A stretch of DNA of 18,579 nucleotides from Avichristensenella sp031549105 (GTDB lineage Bacteria; Bacillota; Clostridia; Christensenellales; Aristaeellaceae). Position numbers and translations under genes: made by a program. The notes below the pieces were generated by a model, which saw nothing but the letters and a program-made list of their open reading frames with translations, ran no database searches and had not been told where the DNA came from. Positions 1 to 7,329 of the stretch are shown one piece after another; positions within the stretch are counted from its first letter, which is position 1, and each line of letters begins with the position of its first letter. The stretch spans positions 1 through 18,579 of the forward strand of contig JAVBQK010000114.1 in NCBI GenBank assembly GCA_031549105.1, written 5' to 3'.

Positions 1-53
1 AGCGTCACATTCACCCTTTTCAGCGCCGTACGCAGCCCTTGCAGCAAAGCCAT
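1..53 (-). CDS. Start of an unidentified gene (partial)
   Basis: Only the first 17 codons lie in the window; the rest is beyond position 1. Read on the minus strand, an ATG at 53-51 follows a strong GGAGG ribosome binding site (complement of 60-64) at about six bases. The peptide begins MALLQGLRTALKRVNVT. A second ATG five bases upstream (58-56) is out of frame and meets a stop after a dozen codons, so 53 is the better start. The gene is codirectional with the glycosyltransferases but separated from them by an intrinsic terminator at 134-166, so it is probably a separate transcription unit. I found no convincing promoter between 54 and 133. The short basic peptide matches no family I can name. 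Cell-envelope function is only a guess from position. Confidence 0.6.
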   Translation of the reverse strand, partial: MALLQGLRTALKRVNVT

Positions 54-133
54 TGCATCCCTCCTTTCCGTGCATGCATTTAGTATGCGCACAATCAAAA
101 GGTTATGATGCGGCCGCACAAATAAAGATGGGC

Positions 134-166
134 AAAAAAAGAGGCACACTTTAATCAGTGCGCCTC
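134..166 (-). terminator. Intrinsic terminator ending the glycosyltransferase operon
   Basis: Read on the minus strand, a 10-bp stem (157-166 pairing with 141-150, one G-U pair) closes a six-base loop and is followed directly by seven T residues (complement of 134-140). It lies 19 bases past the stop of the family 4 glycosyltransferase. This is a textbook Rho-independent terminator and marks the end of the minus-strand operon. Confidence 0.93.
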
Positions 167-184
167 CACATGAATACGGTAAAA

Positions 185-1378
185 TTAATCTGCCTCAATG
201 ATTGCAGAAAAGCGATTAAAGAAAAATGCCAGATCCCGCTTGTCCATCCAGGCTAGCGCTGCCTTCCCCATCTGCGCGCACCGCTCGGGGTCCGCCGCCA
301 GCGCGCTCATCGTCTCCGCCAGCCGCTCCTCAAAGCCCTCCCCGCGATCCAGGATAATCGCGCCCTCTTCACTGACGTTCTCGGGGATGCCGCCGGAGCG
401 CGTAGTGATCACCGGCAGCCCGGCGGCCTGTGCTTCCAGCATCGTCAGCCCTGAAGGCTCCTCCCACTGGGATGGCAGCACGGCGATGTTTGCCATCGCA
501 TAAAAAACAGGAATCTTTGCGTACGGCACAAAACCAGTGAAGTGTACCCGGTCCCGTACAGGCTCCAGCGTTGCCTTGATCTCCCGCATGTAGTCATCTT
601 CGACCGTCTCGCCAAACCACTGGCTGCCCACAAACATCAGGTGCGCGTCGGGCTGCCGCATCAGAAGAAACGCGCGCGCAAGCTCCAGCGCGCCCTTTTG
701 CTTGTTGATGCGCCCCGTAAACATAAAGAGGATCGTATCCTCTTTCAGGCCATACTGCCTGCGCATGTTGGCGCTGGACGTGGGCAGGTGCGCGTCGCGA
801 AAGCTCTTTGTCTCAATGCAGTTGAGCAGCGTCACGCACTGATCTGGCCGCGCGCTCGCATTCTCGCACAGCCATCTGGAGATAAAATCGCTCACCCCGA
901 CGAATCGATGACACTTCGGAGATATCTGGCTGCTTTGCTCCAATGCGGGGGACAGCATCTCGTTGTGCATATGCATATAGATAGGCCCGGCATTCAGCTT
1001 GCTGATCGCCGTAACAAAGGCCGGCTGGTTCTCAATGACGACCGCCTTGTAGCTCTGTCCCTTCATCTCGCGGCAGACACGGCGCAGATACGCGCGCTCC
1101 GGCAGCCGGATGTGCCCGGTCACTTTCCGCACGCAGCGCCAGAAGAAGCCGGTAGCCATCTCCTGCAGCGGGTAGACCGGCAGCCCGACAAATTTTGTGT
1201 ATTTGTACTGGCTGTACATCGTCTGCGCAACCGCATCGAACAGACAGTACACCGTGAAATGATAGCGCCCTGTCTTTTCATTTTCACGGAGAAGTCCGTC
1301 CACAATCGTTTCCACAGCGCCACCGCGCGACGGCGGCATCGGGAGCAGCGATATCATCACAAACGCGACACGTTCCAT
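185..1378 (-). CDS. Family 4 (GT-B) glycosyltransferase
   Basis: 397 residues. It probably transfers a sugar from a nucleotide-sugar donor to a growing surface glycan, with retention of configuration, at the cytoplasmic face of the membrane. The N-terminal acceptor half starts MERVAFVMISLLP and carries the PSRGGAVE loop typical of GT4 enzymes. The C-terminal donor half contains LFMFTGRINKQKG, and EPSGLTMLE at residues 307-315 is the EX7E motif, followed by AAGLPVI and GGIPENV. The length is normal for the family. I chose ATG at 1378 rather than an upstream in-frame start because GGGAAAGGAG precedes it at good spacing and the family N-terminus begins there. It lies 29 bases after the 312-residue GT2 gene and is last in the operon, followed by a strong terminator. 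Donor and acceptor cannot be read from sequence. Confidence 0.93.
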   Translation of the reverse strand: MERVAFVMISLLPMPPSRGGAVETIVDGLLRENEKTGRYHFTVYCLFDAVAQTMYSQYKYTKFVGLPVYPLQEMATGFFWRCVRKVTGHIRLPERAYLRRVCREMKGQSYKAVVIENQPAFVTAISKLNAGPIYMHMHNEMLSPALEQSSQISPKCHRFVGVSDFISRWLCENASARPDQCVTLLNCIETKSFRDAHLPTSSANMRRQYGLKEDTILFMFTGRINKQKGALELARAFLLMRQPDAHLMFVGSQWFGETVEDDYMREIKATLEPVRDRVHFTGFVPYAKIPVFYAMANIAVLPSQWEEPSGLTMLEAQAAGLPVITTRSGGIPENVSEEGAIILDRGEGFEERLAETMSALAADPERCAQMGKAALAWMDKRDLAFFFNRFSAIIEAD

Positions 1379-1407
1379 CAGGGATTCTCCTTTCCCACAA
1401 GGGGGTG

Positions 1408-2346
1408 CTATTCCAGTGACTTTTTGAGCGTGTATACCCAACCGAGCAGGGCCCCCGGCAGCAACATCATGCACTGCGTCTGCACGCGTTCCTTGCGCAG
1501 CGCCGCGTCGCTGCCCAGCGAACGAAACAGACTCTGCGCGGCTTTCCGGTTCCCTTCCAGCAGATAGTGGCGGCACTTGTGGATGCGGAACCGCTCCAGC
1601 AGCAGATAGATGCACGCCCTCTCCCGCGGAGCAATTCGTTCATCGGCCAGCAATGCCGCCTCACGCTTCTCGAATATCCAATCGTATGCCAACAGCCCAT
1701 CCTTGGTCGCGGTGCTATACTCGCGGTGGTATACCCCCGTAACCGTATCGTTAAGCACGATAGCGTGGTATGCCGCCATGCGAAACGCAAAATCCGTATC
1801 CTCCCCCACGCGAATGCCCGGTTCATATCCCCCGATACCGACAGCCGCTTCCTTGCGGACGCACGTAACCGACGTGTGCAAGAACTGCCTGCCGCAAAGC
1901 CGCTCGGTATAGGCGAAAAAATCAGGGACGAGGACGGTGCCAGTTTGCAGGAAGCAGCCCCTGCTGTCATGCTTGTTGCCATCGGGGTAGGATATCTCGT
2001 TGGCCGTGCAGTAAAGCCCCGCACCCGGATGGCTCTCGATCATCTGACGGAGCACTTCCAGGTGATTGGGCAGCCATTCGTCATCCGCATCCAGGAAGCA
2101 GATGTACGGCCTCTGCGCCGCGGCGATGCCCGTGTTGCGGGCAACGGAAACCCCGCCGTTCTGCTGGCGGATCATGCGAATCCGTTTGTCCGCCAGAAAG
2201 GGCTCCACCGCGCCGACTAGGCTGTCCGTTGAACCATCATCCACCAGGATGACTTCATAGTCCGTTACCGTCTGTGCAAGTACACTCCTCAGGGTCATTG
2301 GCACTGTTTCCGCTTTGTTGTAGACCGGAATCACAACAGAAAACAC
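1408..2346 (-). CDS. Family 2 glycosyltransferase, tandem copy 3
   Basis: 312 residues. A GT-A inverting glycosyltransferase, presumably adding one sugar to a surface oligosaccharide at the inner membrane face. The nucleotide-binding fold shows VDDGST (35-40), the DXD-equivalent DADDEW (86-91) and GEDTDF (181-186), the usual place of the catalytic-base acidic residue. The C-terminal third shares YHRE-STAT, KRE-LLADERI and RIHKCRHYLL (254-263) with its two upstream paralogues. The start is GTG at 2346, preceded by a GGAAGGGGGA ribosome binding site; beginning there gives the same MFSV N-terminus as the other copies. I count 37 identical residues in the first 60 against copy 2, with no gaps. 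It is 35 bases downstream of copy 2, so almost certainly cotranscribed. Specificity is unknown. Confidence 0.93.
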   Translation of the reverse strand: MFSVVIPVYNKAETVPMTLRSVLAQTVTDYEVILVDDGSTDSLVGAVEPFLADKRIRMIRQQNGGVSVARNTGIAAAQRPYICFLDADDEWLPNHLEVLRQMIESHPGAGLYCTANEISYPDGNKHDSRGCFLQTGTVLVPDFFAYTERLCGRQFLHTSVTCVRKEAAVGIGGYEPGIRVGEDTDFAFRMAAYHAIVLNDTVTGVYHREYSTATKDGLLAYDWIFEKREAALLADERIAPRERACIYLLLERFRIHKCRHYLLEGNRKAAQSLFRSLGSDAALRKERVQTQCMMLLPGALLGWVYTLKKSLE

Positions 2347-2381
2347 CGTCTTCCCCCTTCCGCATCCTTAGCATAACACCC

Positions 2382-3320
2382 CTACAGCATCTTCCTCAAC
2401 CGCGCATACGCACGTCGTAAGAGGAACGGCGGTACAAGCATGTACAACGCCGTGATGCATCGCTCCTTGCGCAGCACCGGGTCAGGCTTTAGCTCCTTGT
2501 ATACCTCAATGGCCTTCTTCCTCTCCCCGTAAAGCAGGTAATGCCGGCATTTGTGGATTCGGTAGCGCTCTAAAAAGCGCTGGATATACATGCGTTCCTC
2601 AGCGGAAATGCGCTCGTCCGCCAGCAGTTGTGGCTCGCGCTTTGCAAAGTACCAATCAAAGGCGATGCTGACGTCTTTGGTTGCTGTGCTCTCTTCGCGG
2701 TGGTAGACGCTAGTGATCGTATTGTTCAGCACCACATCGTAGTACGCGGCAATGCGGAGGGTGAAATCCGTGTCTTCGCCTATTTTGACGCCCCTTTGGA
2801 AACCTCCGATTTCAAGCGCGGCCGTGCGGGGAACGCAGCACGCCACCATGTGCATGAACGTCTTCCCGCCCAACTTTTCCGTGTAGGCAAAGTAATCCTT
2901 CACCAGGAATGTTCCTTCTTGCAGAAAGTATGCCTGGTTCTCGATCACAAGGCCGCTGGCATGACTCACATGGTAGGCGGTGCAATAGATGCCGGCATCG
3001 GGAAAGCACCCGATCATCTCCTCAAGCACCGCCAGATGGTTGGGGTACCATTCGTCATCCGCATCCAAAAAGCAAAGAAAGGGCCGGGTTGCCGCCTCAA
3101 TGCCGGTATTGCGCGCAGCAGAAACACCGCCATTTTGCTGGCGAATGATGCGCACGCGCGGGTCCGCCTTCAGAGGCTCCACCGCGGCCAGGAAATCGTC
3201 CGTTGATCCGTCATCCACAATGATGATCTCATAATCGGCCATCGTCTGCTTAAAGATGCTCTCCACAGTGGCCGGCAAGGTACGCGCTTTGTTATACGCG
3301 GGGATGATCACTGAAAACAC
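2382..3320 (-). CDS. Family 2 glycosyltransferase, tandem copy 2
   Basis: 312 residues, the same length as both neighbours and alignable to them without gaps. Motifs sit in register: VDDGSTDDF near 35, DADDEW near 86, GEDTDF near 181, and RIHKCRHYLL near 254. It is likely a cytoplasmic, membrane-associated sugar transferase for the same glycan. The start is GTG at 3320 with a purine-rich GGAGGGAGGAAGGG ribosome binding site just upstream. The gap to copy 1 is 41 bases and to copy 3 is 35, with no terminator, which indicates one operon. It differs from copy 3 mainly in residues 110-175, the usual acceptor-facing part of GT2 enzymes, so the copies may add different sugars or act at different positions. 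The basic tail (RRAYARLRKML) could help membrane attachment; that is inference. Confidence 0.93.
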   Translation of the reverse strand: MFSVIIPAYNKARTLPATVESIFKQTMADYEIIIVDDGSTDDFLAAVEPLKADPRVRIIRQQNGGVSAARNTGIEAATRPFLCFLDADDEWYPNHLAVLEEMIGCFPDAGIYCTAYHVSHASGLVIENQAYFLQEGTFLVKDYFAYTEKLGGKTFMHMVACCVPRTAALEIGGFQRGVKIGEDTDFTLRIAAYYDVVLNNTITSVYHREESTATKDVSIAFDWYFAKREPQLLADERISAEERMYIQRFLERYRIHKCRHYLLYGERKKAIEVYKELKPDPVLRKERCITALYMLVPPFLLRRAYARLRKML

Positions 3321-3361
3321 AGTACCCTTCCTCCCTCCGTCGTTTTCACTTCAAGCGCAGG

Positions 3362-4300
3362 TTACAGGCGCGCTTCGTTTAAATTGTACATCCACCTAAG
3401 CAGCGGCGGCGGCACCAGGAGCATACACCGTGTAACCAGACGCTTTCTTTGCAGCGCCGGCGTGCGGCTAAGCTGCCCGTACACGGCGCGCGCTTCCTTC
3501 CGCTTCCCGGCCAGCAGATAATGCCGGCACTTGTGGATGCGGAAGCGCTCCATGTACAGGAAGAGGCTATCCCTCTTCTGCTGGGGCATACGGGTATCTG
3601 CGAGCAATTCAGACTCCCGTTTCTCAAACAACCAGTCGAAATCGAGCCGCCCGTCACTAGTCGCCGTGCTGCGCTCGCGGTGGTACACGGTCGTGACCGT
3701 CCCATTGAGCACTATGTCATAATAGGCTGCTATGCGCAGGAAGAAGTCCGTATCTTCCCCCAGGCGCACGCCCACCTCAAACCCGCCAATCGCATCCGTT
3801 ACACGCTTTGCCACGCAGCAAGATATCGTATTGAGGCACACAAGGCCCTGTAACTTTTCGGTATAGGTAAAGAAATCTTCCACCAAAAACGTGCCTTTTT
3901 CGGTAAAAAGCGAGGAATTGTCCTTCTCCACGCCGACGGGAAAAATCTCGCAGTGCGCGGTACAATATAGCCCGGCATGCGGGTAACTGCCCGTCATTTC
4001 GGCCAGGGTTTCCAGGTGGTTGGGGAGCCATTCGTCATCCGCATCCGCAAAGCATATCCACTCGCCCTGCGCAGCTGCGATGCCCGTATTCCGTGCAGCG
4101 GACGCGCCGCTGTTTTTCTGGTGGATGCTGCGAACGCGGGGATCATCCGCAAAGGGCAGCATTGCCCCTGCAAAATCGTCTGTCGACCCATCGTCGACAA
4201 CTATGGCCTCCCATTGCGAGTAGGTTTGCCGCAGAACGCTGTTTATGCAGCCCCCCAGCGTTTTGGACATGTTGAAAGCGGGAATGACAACGGAGAACAT
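3362..4300 (-). CDS. Family 2 glycosyltransferase, tandem copy 1
   Basis: 312 residues, first gene after the internal promoter at 4386-4414. GT-A motifs are VDDGSTDDF (about 35), DADDEW (about 86, here preceded by FA rather than FL) and GEDTDF (about 181). The C-terminal block again contains YHRE-STAT, KRE-LLAD and RIHKCRHYLL. It starts at ATG 4300 behind a GAAGGAGGGG ribosome binding site. I count 32 identical residues in the first 60 against copy 2, so it looks more diverged than copies 2 and 3 are from each other. It ends 41 bases before copy 2. The product probably acts on the same lipid-linked acceptor as the other glycosyltransferases here. Donor, linkage and order of action cannot be told. 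Confidence 0.93.
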   Translation of the reverse strand: MFSVVIPAFNMSKTLGGCINSVLRQTYSQWEAIVVDDGSTDDFAGAMLPFADDPRVRSIHQKNSGASAARNTGIAAAQGEWICFADADDEWLPNHLETLAEMTGSYPHAGLYCTAHCEIFPVGVEKDNSSLFTEKGTFLVEDFFTYTEKLQGLVCLNTISCCVAKRVTDAIGGFEVGVRLGEDTDFFLRIAAYYDIVLNGTVTTVYHRERSTATSDGRLDFDWLFEKRESELLADTRMPQQKRDSLFLYMERFRIHKCRHYLLAGKRKEARAVYGQLSRTPALQRKRLVTRCMLLVPPPLLRWMYNLNEARL

Positions 4301-4360
4301 TCAACCCCTCCTTCAACCCCAGCATTCCACATACCATCTAAAATGTAACTGCAACTCGAT

Positions 4361-4377
4361 GTATATATGGTGTATAC
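4361..4377. promoter_or_regulatory. Imperfect palindrome at the start of the GT2-operon leader
   Basis: GTATATATGGTGTATAC is a 17-base dyad: seven-base arms around a three-base centre, with one mismatched pair. It lies just downstream of the predicted -10 box, at about +2 to +18 of the transcript. That is a common place for a repressor operator. No regulator gene is adjacent, so the role is inferred from position and symmetry only. Confidence 0.4.
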
Positions 4378-4385
4378 AGGGGCTA

Positions 4386-4414
4386 ATCATATCATGATCT
4401 TTGGTATTTTTCAA
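4386..4414 (-). promoter_or_regulatory. Sigma-A-type promoter for the GT2 triplet operon
   Basis: On the minus strand, TTGAAA (complement of 4409-4414) is followed after exactly 17 bases by TATGAT (complement of 4386-4391). Both hexamers are close to consensus, and the surrounding 4301-4490 gap is AT-rich against a GC-rich genome. Transcription would begin near 4379 and give a leader of about 80 bases before the first GT2 copy. I saw no terminator between the upstream GT2 gene (stop at 4491) and this promoter, so read-through from upstream is also possible. Confidence 0.75.
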
Positions 4415-4490
4415 GAATTATCCAAAGAAAAGTTACACGCTTGCTACGCAGTATATGTTTCTTTTGGTATCTTTTATTTTGCCGCACGAT

Positions 4491-5555
4491 CTATTTTGAA
4501 GCAATCAGAAATCTGTCTCTAAAAAGATTGTACACTCCTCCAAACATGCGCCTCATCCACATGATAATTATGAAGAGAAAATCAGCGGCAGACGCACTTT
4601 TTGTGCCTAGCGCCAAGCGTATCAAACGGACTTCTAGTCCATATTGCCCGCACTGCCGCACCCCATCGAGAAGTACTTGATTATGCAACATCTTTTCCCA
4701 CAGGGCTAGGCGTTGCGCCCTCTTCACCGTAGGCCTCTGGCGGTATACATTGGTTACACATTGCAGGTCCTGCCGGAAGCATGCGCGCGCGCAGCAAACC
4801 TGCTCCTCCTGGATGTCCATATCCCAGTACGCGTACAGTTCGCGGCGGCGCGCATTGAGCATTTGCACGGATTCGTACATTGATGCATGATACTGTTTCA
4901 CCAGGCTATCCGTTTTGTACTGGATGTAATGGTAAAGCGGGGCCGCCAGCAGCGCAACGCGGCTGGTAGTAAACAAAAAATCCAGGTTGAACAGCTGATC
5001 CTCGCCCGGTGAGTTCAGCTTCTGGAACCGTATCGATGCATCCTGAATACTTTTCAGGCGGTATATCTTGTTGGATGCGCTGTTGAGGAGCAGCGGGTAT
5101 GAGTCCATCTCCAAAATAATACGCCCTATGCCCACATCGTTGTAGCTCATCTCCGGTTCGCTGAACGTGATAATCCGCTCATGTTGAGTATCCATATAGA
5201 GGCATCGCATGCCGCAGGTAACCATATCGGCCGAATAGCGTTCCGCAGCGGCAACCATCTTCTCCACGGCATCCAGGTCGATGAAGTCGTCCGCGTCCAC
5301 AAACCAGACATAGTCTCCCCTTGCCTTGGAAAGCCCATGATTGCGGGCGCCCGATACACCGGTATTCTGCTGATGGTACGCCTCCACACGGGCGTCCCTC
5401 TTCGCGTAGGCATCGCACATTGCCGGGCTCTTGTCCTTGCATCCATCGTCAACAAGCAGTATTTGCAGATTGGTGTACGTTTGTCCAAGCAAGCATTCCA
5501 CGCACTTGTCCAGTGTATTTTCGGCATTATAAACAGGTACAATGACGCTAACCAT
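4491..5555 (-). CDS. Family 2 glycosyltransferase with hydrophobic C-terminus
   Basis: 354 residues from ATG 5555. It is an EpsJ/CapH-like GT-A glycosyltransferase with VSVIVPVYN at the N-terminus, VDDGCKD at 35-41 (Cys where most relatives have Ser), the metal-binding DADD at 87-90, and SPGEDQLFNLDF later. It is longer than the neighbouring triplet and not gaplessly related to it. The last 50 or so residues hold a hydrophobic stretch (ADFLFIIIMWMRRMFGG) that could anchor it to the membrane. A GTG start at 5579 would add eight residues, but GAGAGG sits about seven bases before ATG 5555 and the family N-terminus begins there. The 3' end and the following gap are noticeably more AT-rich than the rest. 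It diverges from the flippase and probably starts the minus-strand glycan operon. Specificity is unknown. Confidence 0.9.
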   Translation of the reverse strand: MVSVIVPVYNAENTLDKCVECLLGQTYTNLQILLVDDGCKDKSPAMCDAYAKRDARVEAYHQQNTGVSGARNHGLSKARGDYVWFVDADDFIDLDAVEKMVAAAERYSADMVTCGMRCLYMDTQHERIITFSEPEMSYNDVGIGRIILEMDSYPLLLNSASNKIYRLKSIQDASIRFQKLNSPGEDQLFNLDFLFTTSRVALLAAPLYHYIQYKTDSLVKQYHASMYESVQMLNARRRELYAYWDMDIQEEQVCCARACFRQDLQCVTNVYRQRPTVKRAQRLALWEKMLHNQVLLDGVRQCGQYGLEVRLIRLALGTKSASAADFLFIIIMWMRRMFGGVYNLFRDRFLIASK

Positions 5556-5604
5556 TTCTTTACCTCTCCACTCCTTCACCCCGCGCGGGTGTTCCGCAAT
5601 GCGC

Positions 5605-5632
5605 TTGTGTTTTCACCATGCGATGGTATAAT
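5605..5632 (+). promoter_or_regulatory. Promoter for the flippase gene
   Basis: TTGTGT (5605-5610), a 16-base spacer and a perfect TATAAT (5627-5632) lie 45 bases before the flippase ATG. The -10 box is convincing and the -35 box is weaker. The gap is shared with the divergent GT2 gene, for which I found no clear opposing promoter. Confidence 0.65.
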
Positions 5633-5676
5633 GGATAAAATGTCATGCATCCATCCAATGTAAGGAGAGACGCAAT

Positions 5677-7221
5677 ATGCGCATGCAACGTTCCATCACG
5701 AATAGCGCGGCGGTTCTGGCAAGCCAATTTCTTAGCACATCTTTAGGTATTATAACACGAACTGTCTTCATGTACACCCTATCCCAGGAATATCTTGGCA
5801 TCAACCAACTCCTAAATAGTGTTATTTCCGTACTCTGTCTGTCGGAACTTGGCATTGGCACAGCCATTATCTACGCGCTTTACAAGCCTCTAGCCGACAA
5901 TGATGAGGAGCGCATCAGTGCGCTGATGAACCTCTATGCCAAGGCTTACAAGCTGATAGGCTGCATCGTCGCGGTTCTCGGCGTCGCTGTCTTTCCCTTC
6001 CTGCATCTGATCGTCAGCGAAACGCCAGACATCAGCAATTTCTTTATTATCTACCTTCTATATATCTTCAACACCGCTTCCAGCTTCTTCTTTTCCTATA
6101 AGCGTGCGCTCATCACCGCCGATCAGCGCGACTGGGTCAACATCCTCAATCAATCCCTTTTCCTGATCATTCAGAACGTCCTGCAGATTCTGCTGTTGGT
6201 GGTCACCGGCGAATACATGCTCTATCTCATCGCGCAAATCTCCTGCTCCGTGCTCTCCAACGTCTTCATTTCCCGCAAGGCAAACCGCATGTATCCATAC
6301 CTCCTCAAGCATAAAGAGGCAAAGGTCGACAAGGAAACCACGCGCACGCTGAAGAAGAATATCAGCGCGATGCTGCTGCATCAAATTGGCTCGGTCCTTG
6401 TCAGCGGCACCGATAACATCCTAATCGGCTGGGTAGGCCTTGCCGTACTCGGCATTTATTCCAATTACACGCTCGTCATCCAGGTCATCGCCGTGGTGCT
6501 GGTGCAGATATTCCGCACGATCACCGCGAGCCTGGGTAACCTGGTGGCTACGGAAAACCTGGAGCGGCAGTACGACATGCATGGGCATATTTTCTTCACC
6601 AGCTATTGGCTGTACGGATTCTTCGCTGTCTCACTGCTTACGCTGCTGCACCCATTCATGACGGTCTGGGCGCCGGAAAACTATCTGCTGCCCAACACTA
6701 CGACCTTCCTGATCGTGCTGAACTTCTTCCTGTTCGGTATGCGGCAGACCAACATCATGTATGTTAATACCGTGGGGTTGTTCTGGCCTCTTCGCTACAA
6801 GACAGCCATTGAGGCGCTTATCAACCTGGTGACATCATACTACTTCCTGGTGGTAATGGATCTTGGCGTCGACGGCGTGCTGATGGGCACGGTGCTCTCC
6901 TCGATGTGCACAAACTTCTGGTGGGAGCCTTATCAGGTCGTCAAGAAGCACCTGGGGAAGCCCCTGAAGGGGTATTTTCTGCGGTGGGTCTGGTACCTTG
7001 CCAGTGCCGTTGTTGCGTACTTCGCATCCAGCTACCTCTGCAGCCTTGTCACGGCCGCTTCCTGGCTTGGCTTCATCATCAAGGGCGTCATCTGCACAGT
7101 CGTTGTCAATGCTGTATTCCTAGCGTTCTTTGGCTTTTCCGGCGACTTCCGCTACCTGCTCAACTCGCTGATGAGCATCGTTGGAAAGCGACTAAAGCTG
7201 GGCGCAAACAAGTCCACATAG
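5677..7221 (+). CDS. Wzx-like polysaccharide flippase
   Basis: 514 residues, polytopic, with about 12-14 hydrophobic segments spread over the whole length. This is typical of the MOP-superfamily oligosaccharide exporters (RfbX/Wzx) that flip lipid-linked sugar repeat units across the cytoplasmic membrane. The N-terminus, with an Asn/Ser-rich lead into the first membrane segment followed by YLGINQLLNSVISVLCLSELGIG, matches the usual start of this family. The start is ATG 5677 after an AAGGAGAG ribosome binding site; an ATG two codons later is possible. It is transcribed from its own promoter, divergently from the glycosyltransferases, and ends at a hairpin terminator shared with the convergent deacetylase gene. 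Its presence indicates a Wzx-dependent glycan export route, although no Wzy polymerase is seen in the window. Confidence 0.9.
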   Translation: MRMQRSITNSAAVLASQFLSTSLGIITRTVFMYTLSQEYLGINQLLNSVISVLCLSELGIGTAIIYALYKPLADNDEERISALMNLYAKAYKLIGCIVAVLGVAVFPFLHLIVSETPDISNFFIIYLLYIFNTASSFFFSYKRALITADQRDWVNILNQSLFLIIQNVLQILLLVVTGEYMLYLIAQISCSVLSNVFISRKANRMYPYLLKHKEAKVDKETTRTLKKNISAMLLHQIGSVLVSGTDNILIGWVGLAVLGIYSNYTLVIQVIAVVLVQIFRTITASLGNLVATENLERQYDMHGHIFFTSYWLYGFFAVSLLTLLHPFMTVWAPENYLLPNTTTFLIVLNFFLFGMRQTNIMYVNTVGLFWPLRYKTAIEALINLVTSYYFLVVMDLGVDGVLMGTVLSSMCTNFWWEPYQVVKKHLGKPLKGYFLRWVWYLASAVVAYFASSYLCSLVTAASWLGFIIKGVICTVVVNAVFLAFFGFSGDFRYLLNSLMSIVGKRLKLGANKST

Positions 7222-7270
7222 CGCGGCATCGCGCTACAGGAAATCTCTTTCAAAAAAACAGGTGCATATA

Positions 7271-7308
7271 AAAAGGTCCATCTCCTCATCAACGGGGATG
7301 GACCTTTT
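7271..7308. terminator. Bidirectional terminator between flippase and deacetylase
   Basis: A 15-bp stem (7271-7285 with 7294-7308, one G-U pair) closes an eight-base loop. Four T residues end it on the plus strand and five on the minus strand. It lies between two convergent stop codons (7221 and 7330), so it can serve both genes. Confidence 0.9.
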
Positions 7309-7329
7309 ACGTAAGATGGTCTTTTGAAA

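Larger units (their letters stand above)
1408..4300 (-). repeat. Three-unit tandem array of paralogous GT2 genes
   Basis: Three head-to-tail genes of identical length repeat with a start-to-start period of 980 and 974 bases. A 19-base stretch encoding the DADDEW motif is identical in all three (2074-2092, 3048-3066, 4028-4046). Other near-identical patches cover the RIHKCRHYLL codons. The units are otherwise clearly diverged at both DNA and protein level, so this is an old gene amplification and not a recent assembly duplication. Confidence 0.85.

Noticed and set aside
542..1567. Long plus-strand open frame of 341 codons opposite the GT4 gene
   Set aside because: It is the antisense of a clear GT4 gene with conserved motifs, has no ribosome binding site and no recognisable domain, and crosses into the next gene. 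Long antisense frames are expected in GC-rich coding DNA.
1408..4300. Tandem GT2 genes as an assembly artefact or recent duplication
   Set aside because: The copies differ throughout in protein and DNA and have different spacers and start codons, so they are genuine old paralogues.
4441..4680. Small plus-strand open frame of 79 codons in the AT-rich patch
   Set aside because: It starts in the gap but lies mostly opposite the 3' end of the GT2 gene, and I found no ribosome binding site or promoter for it.
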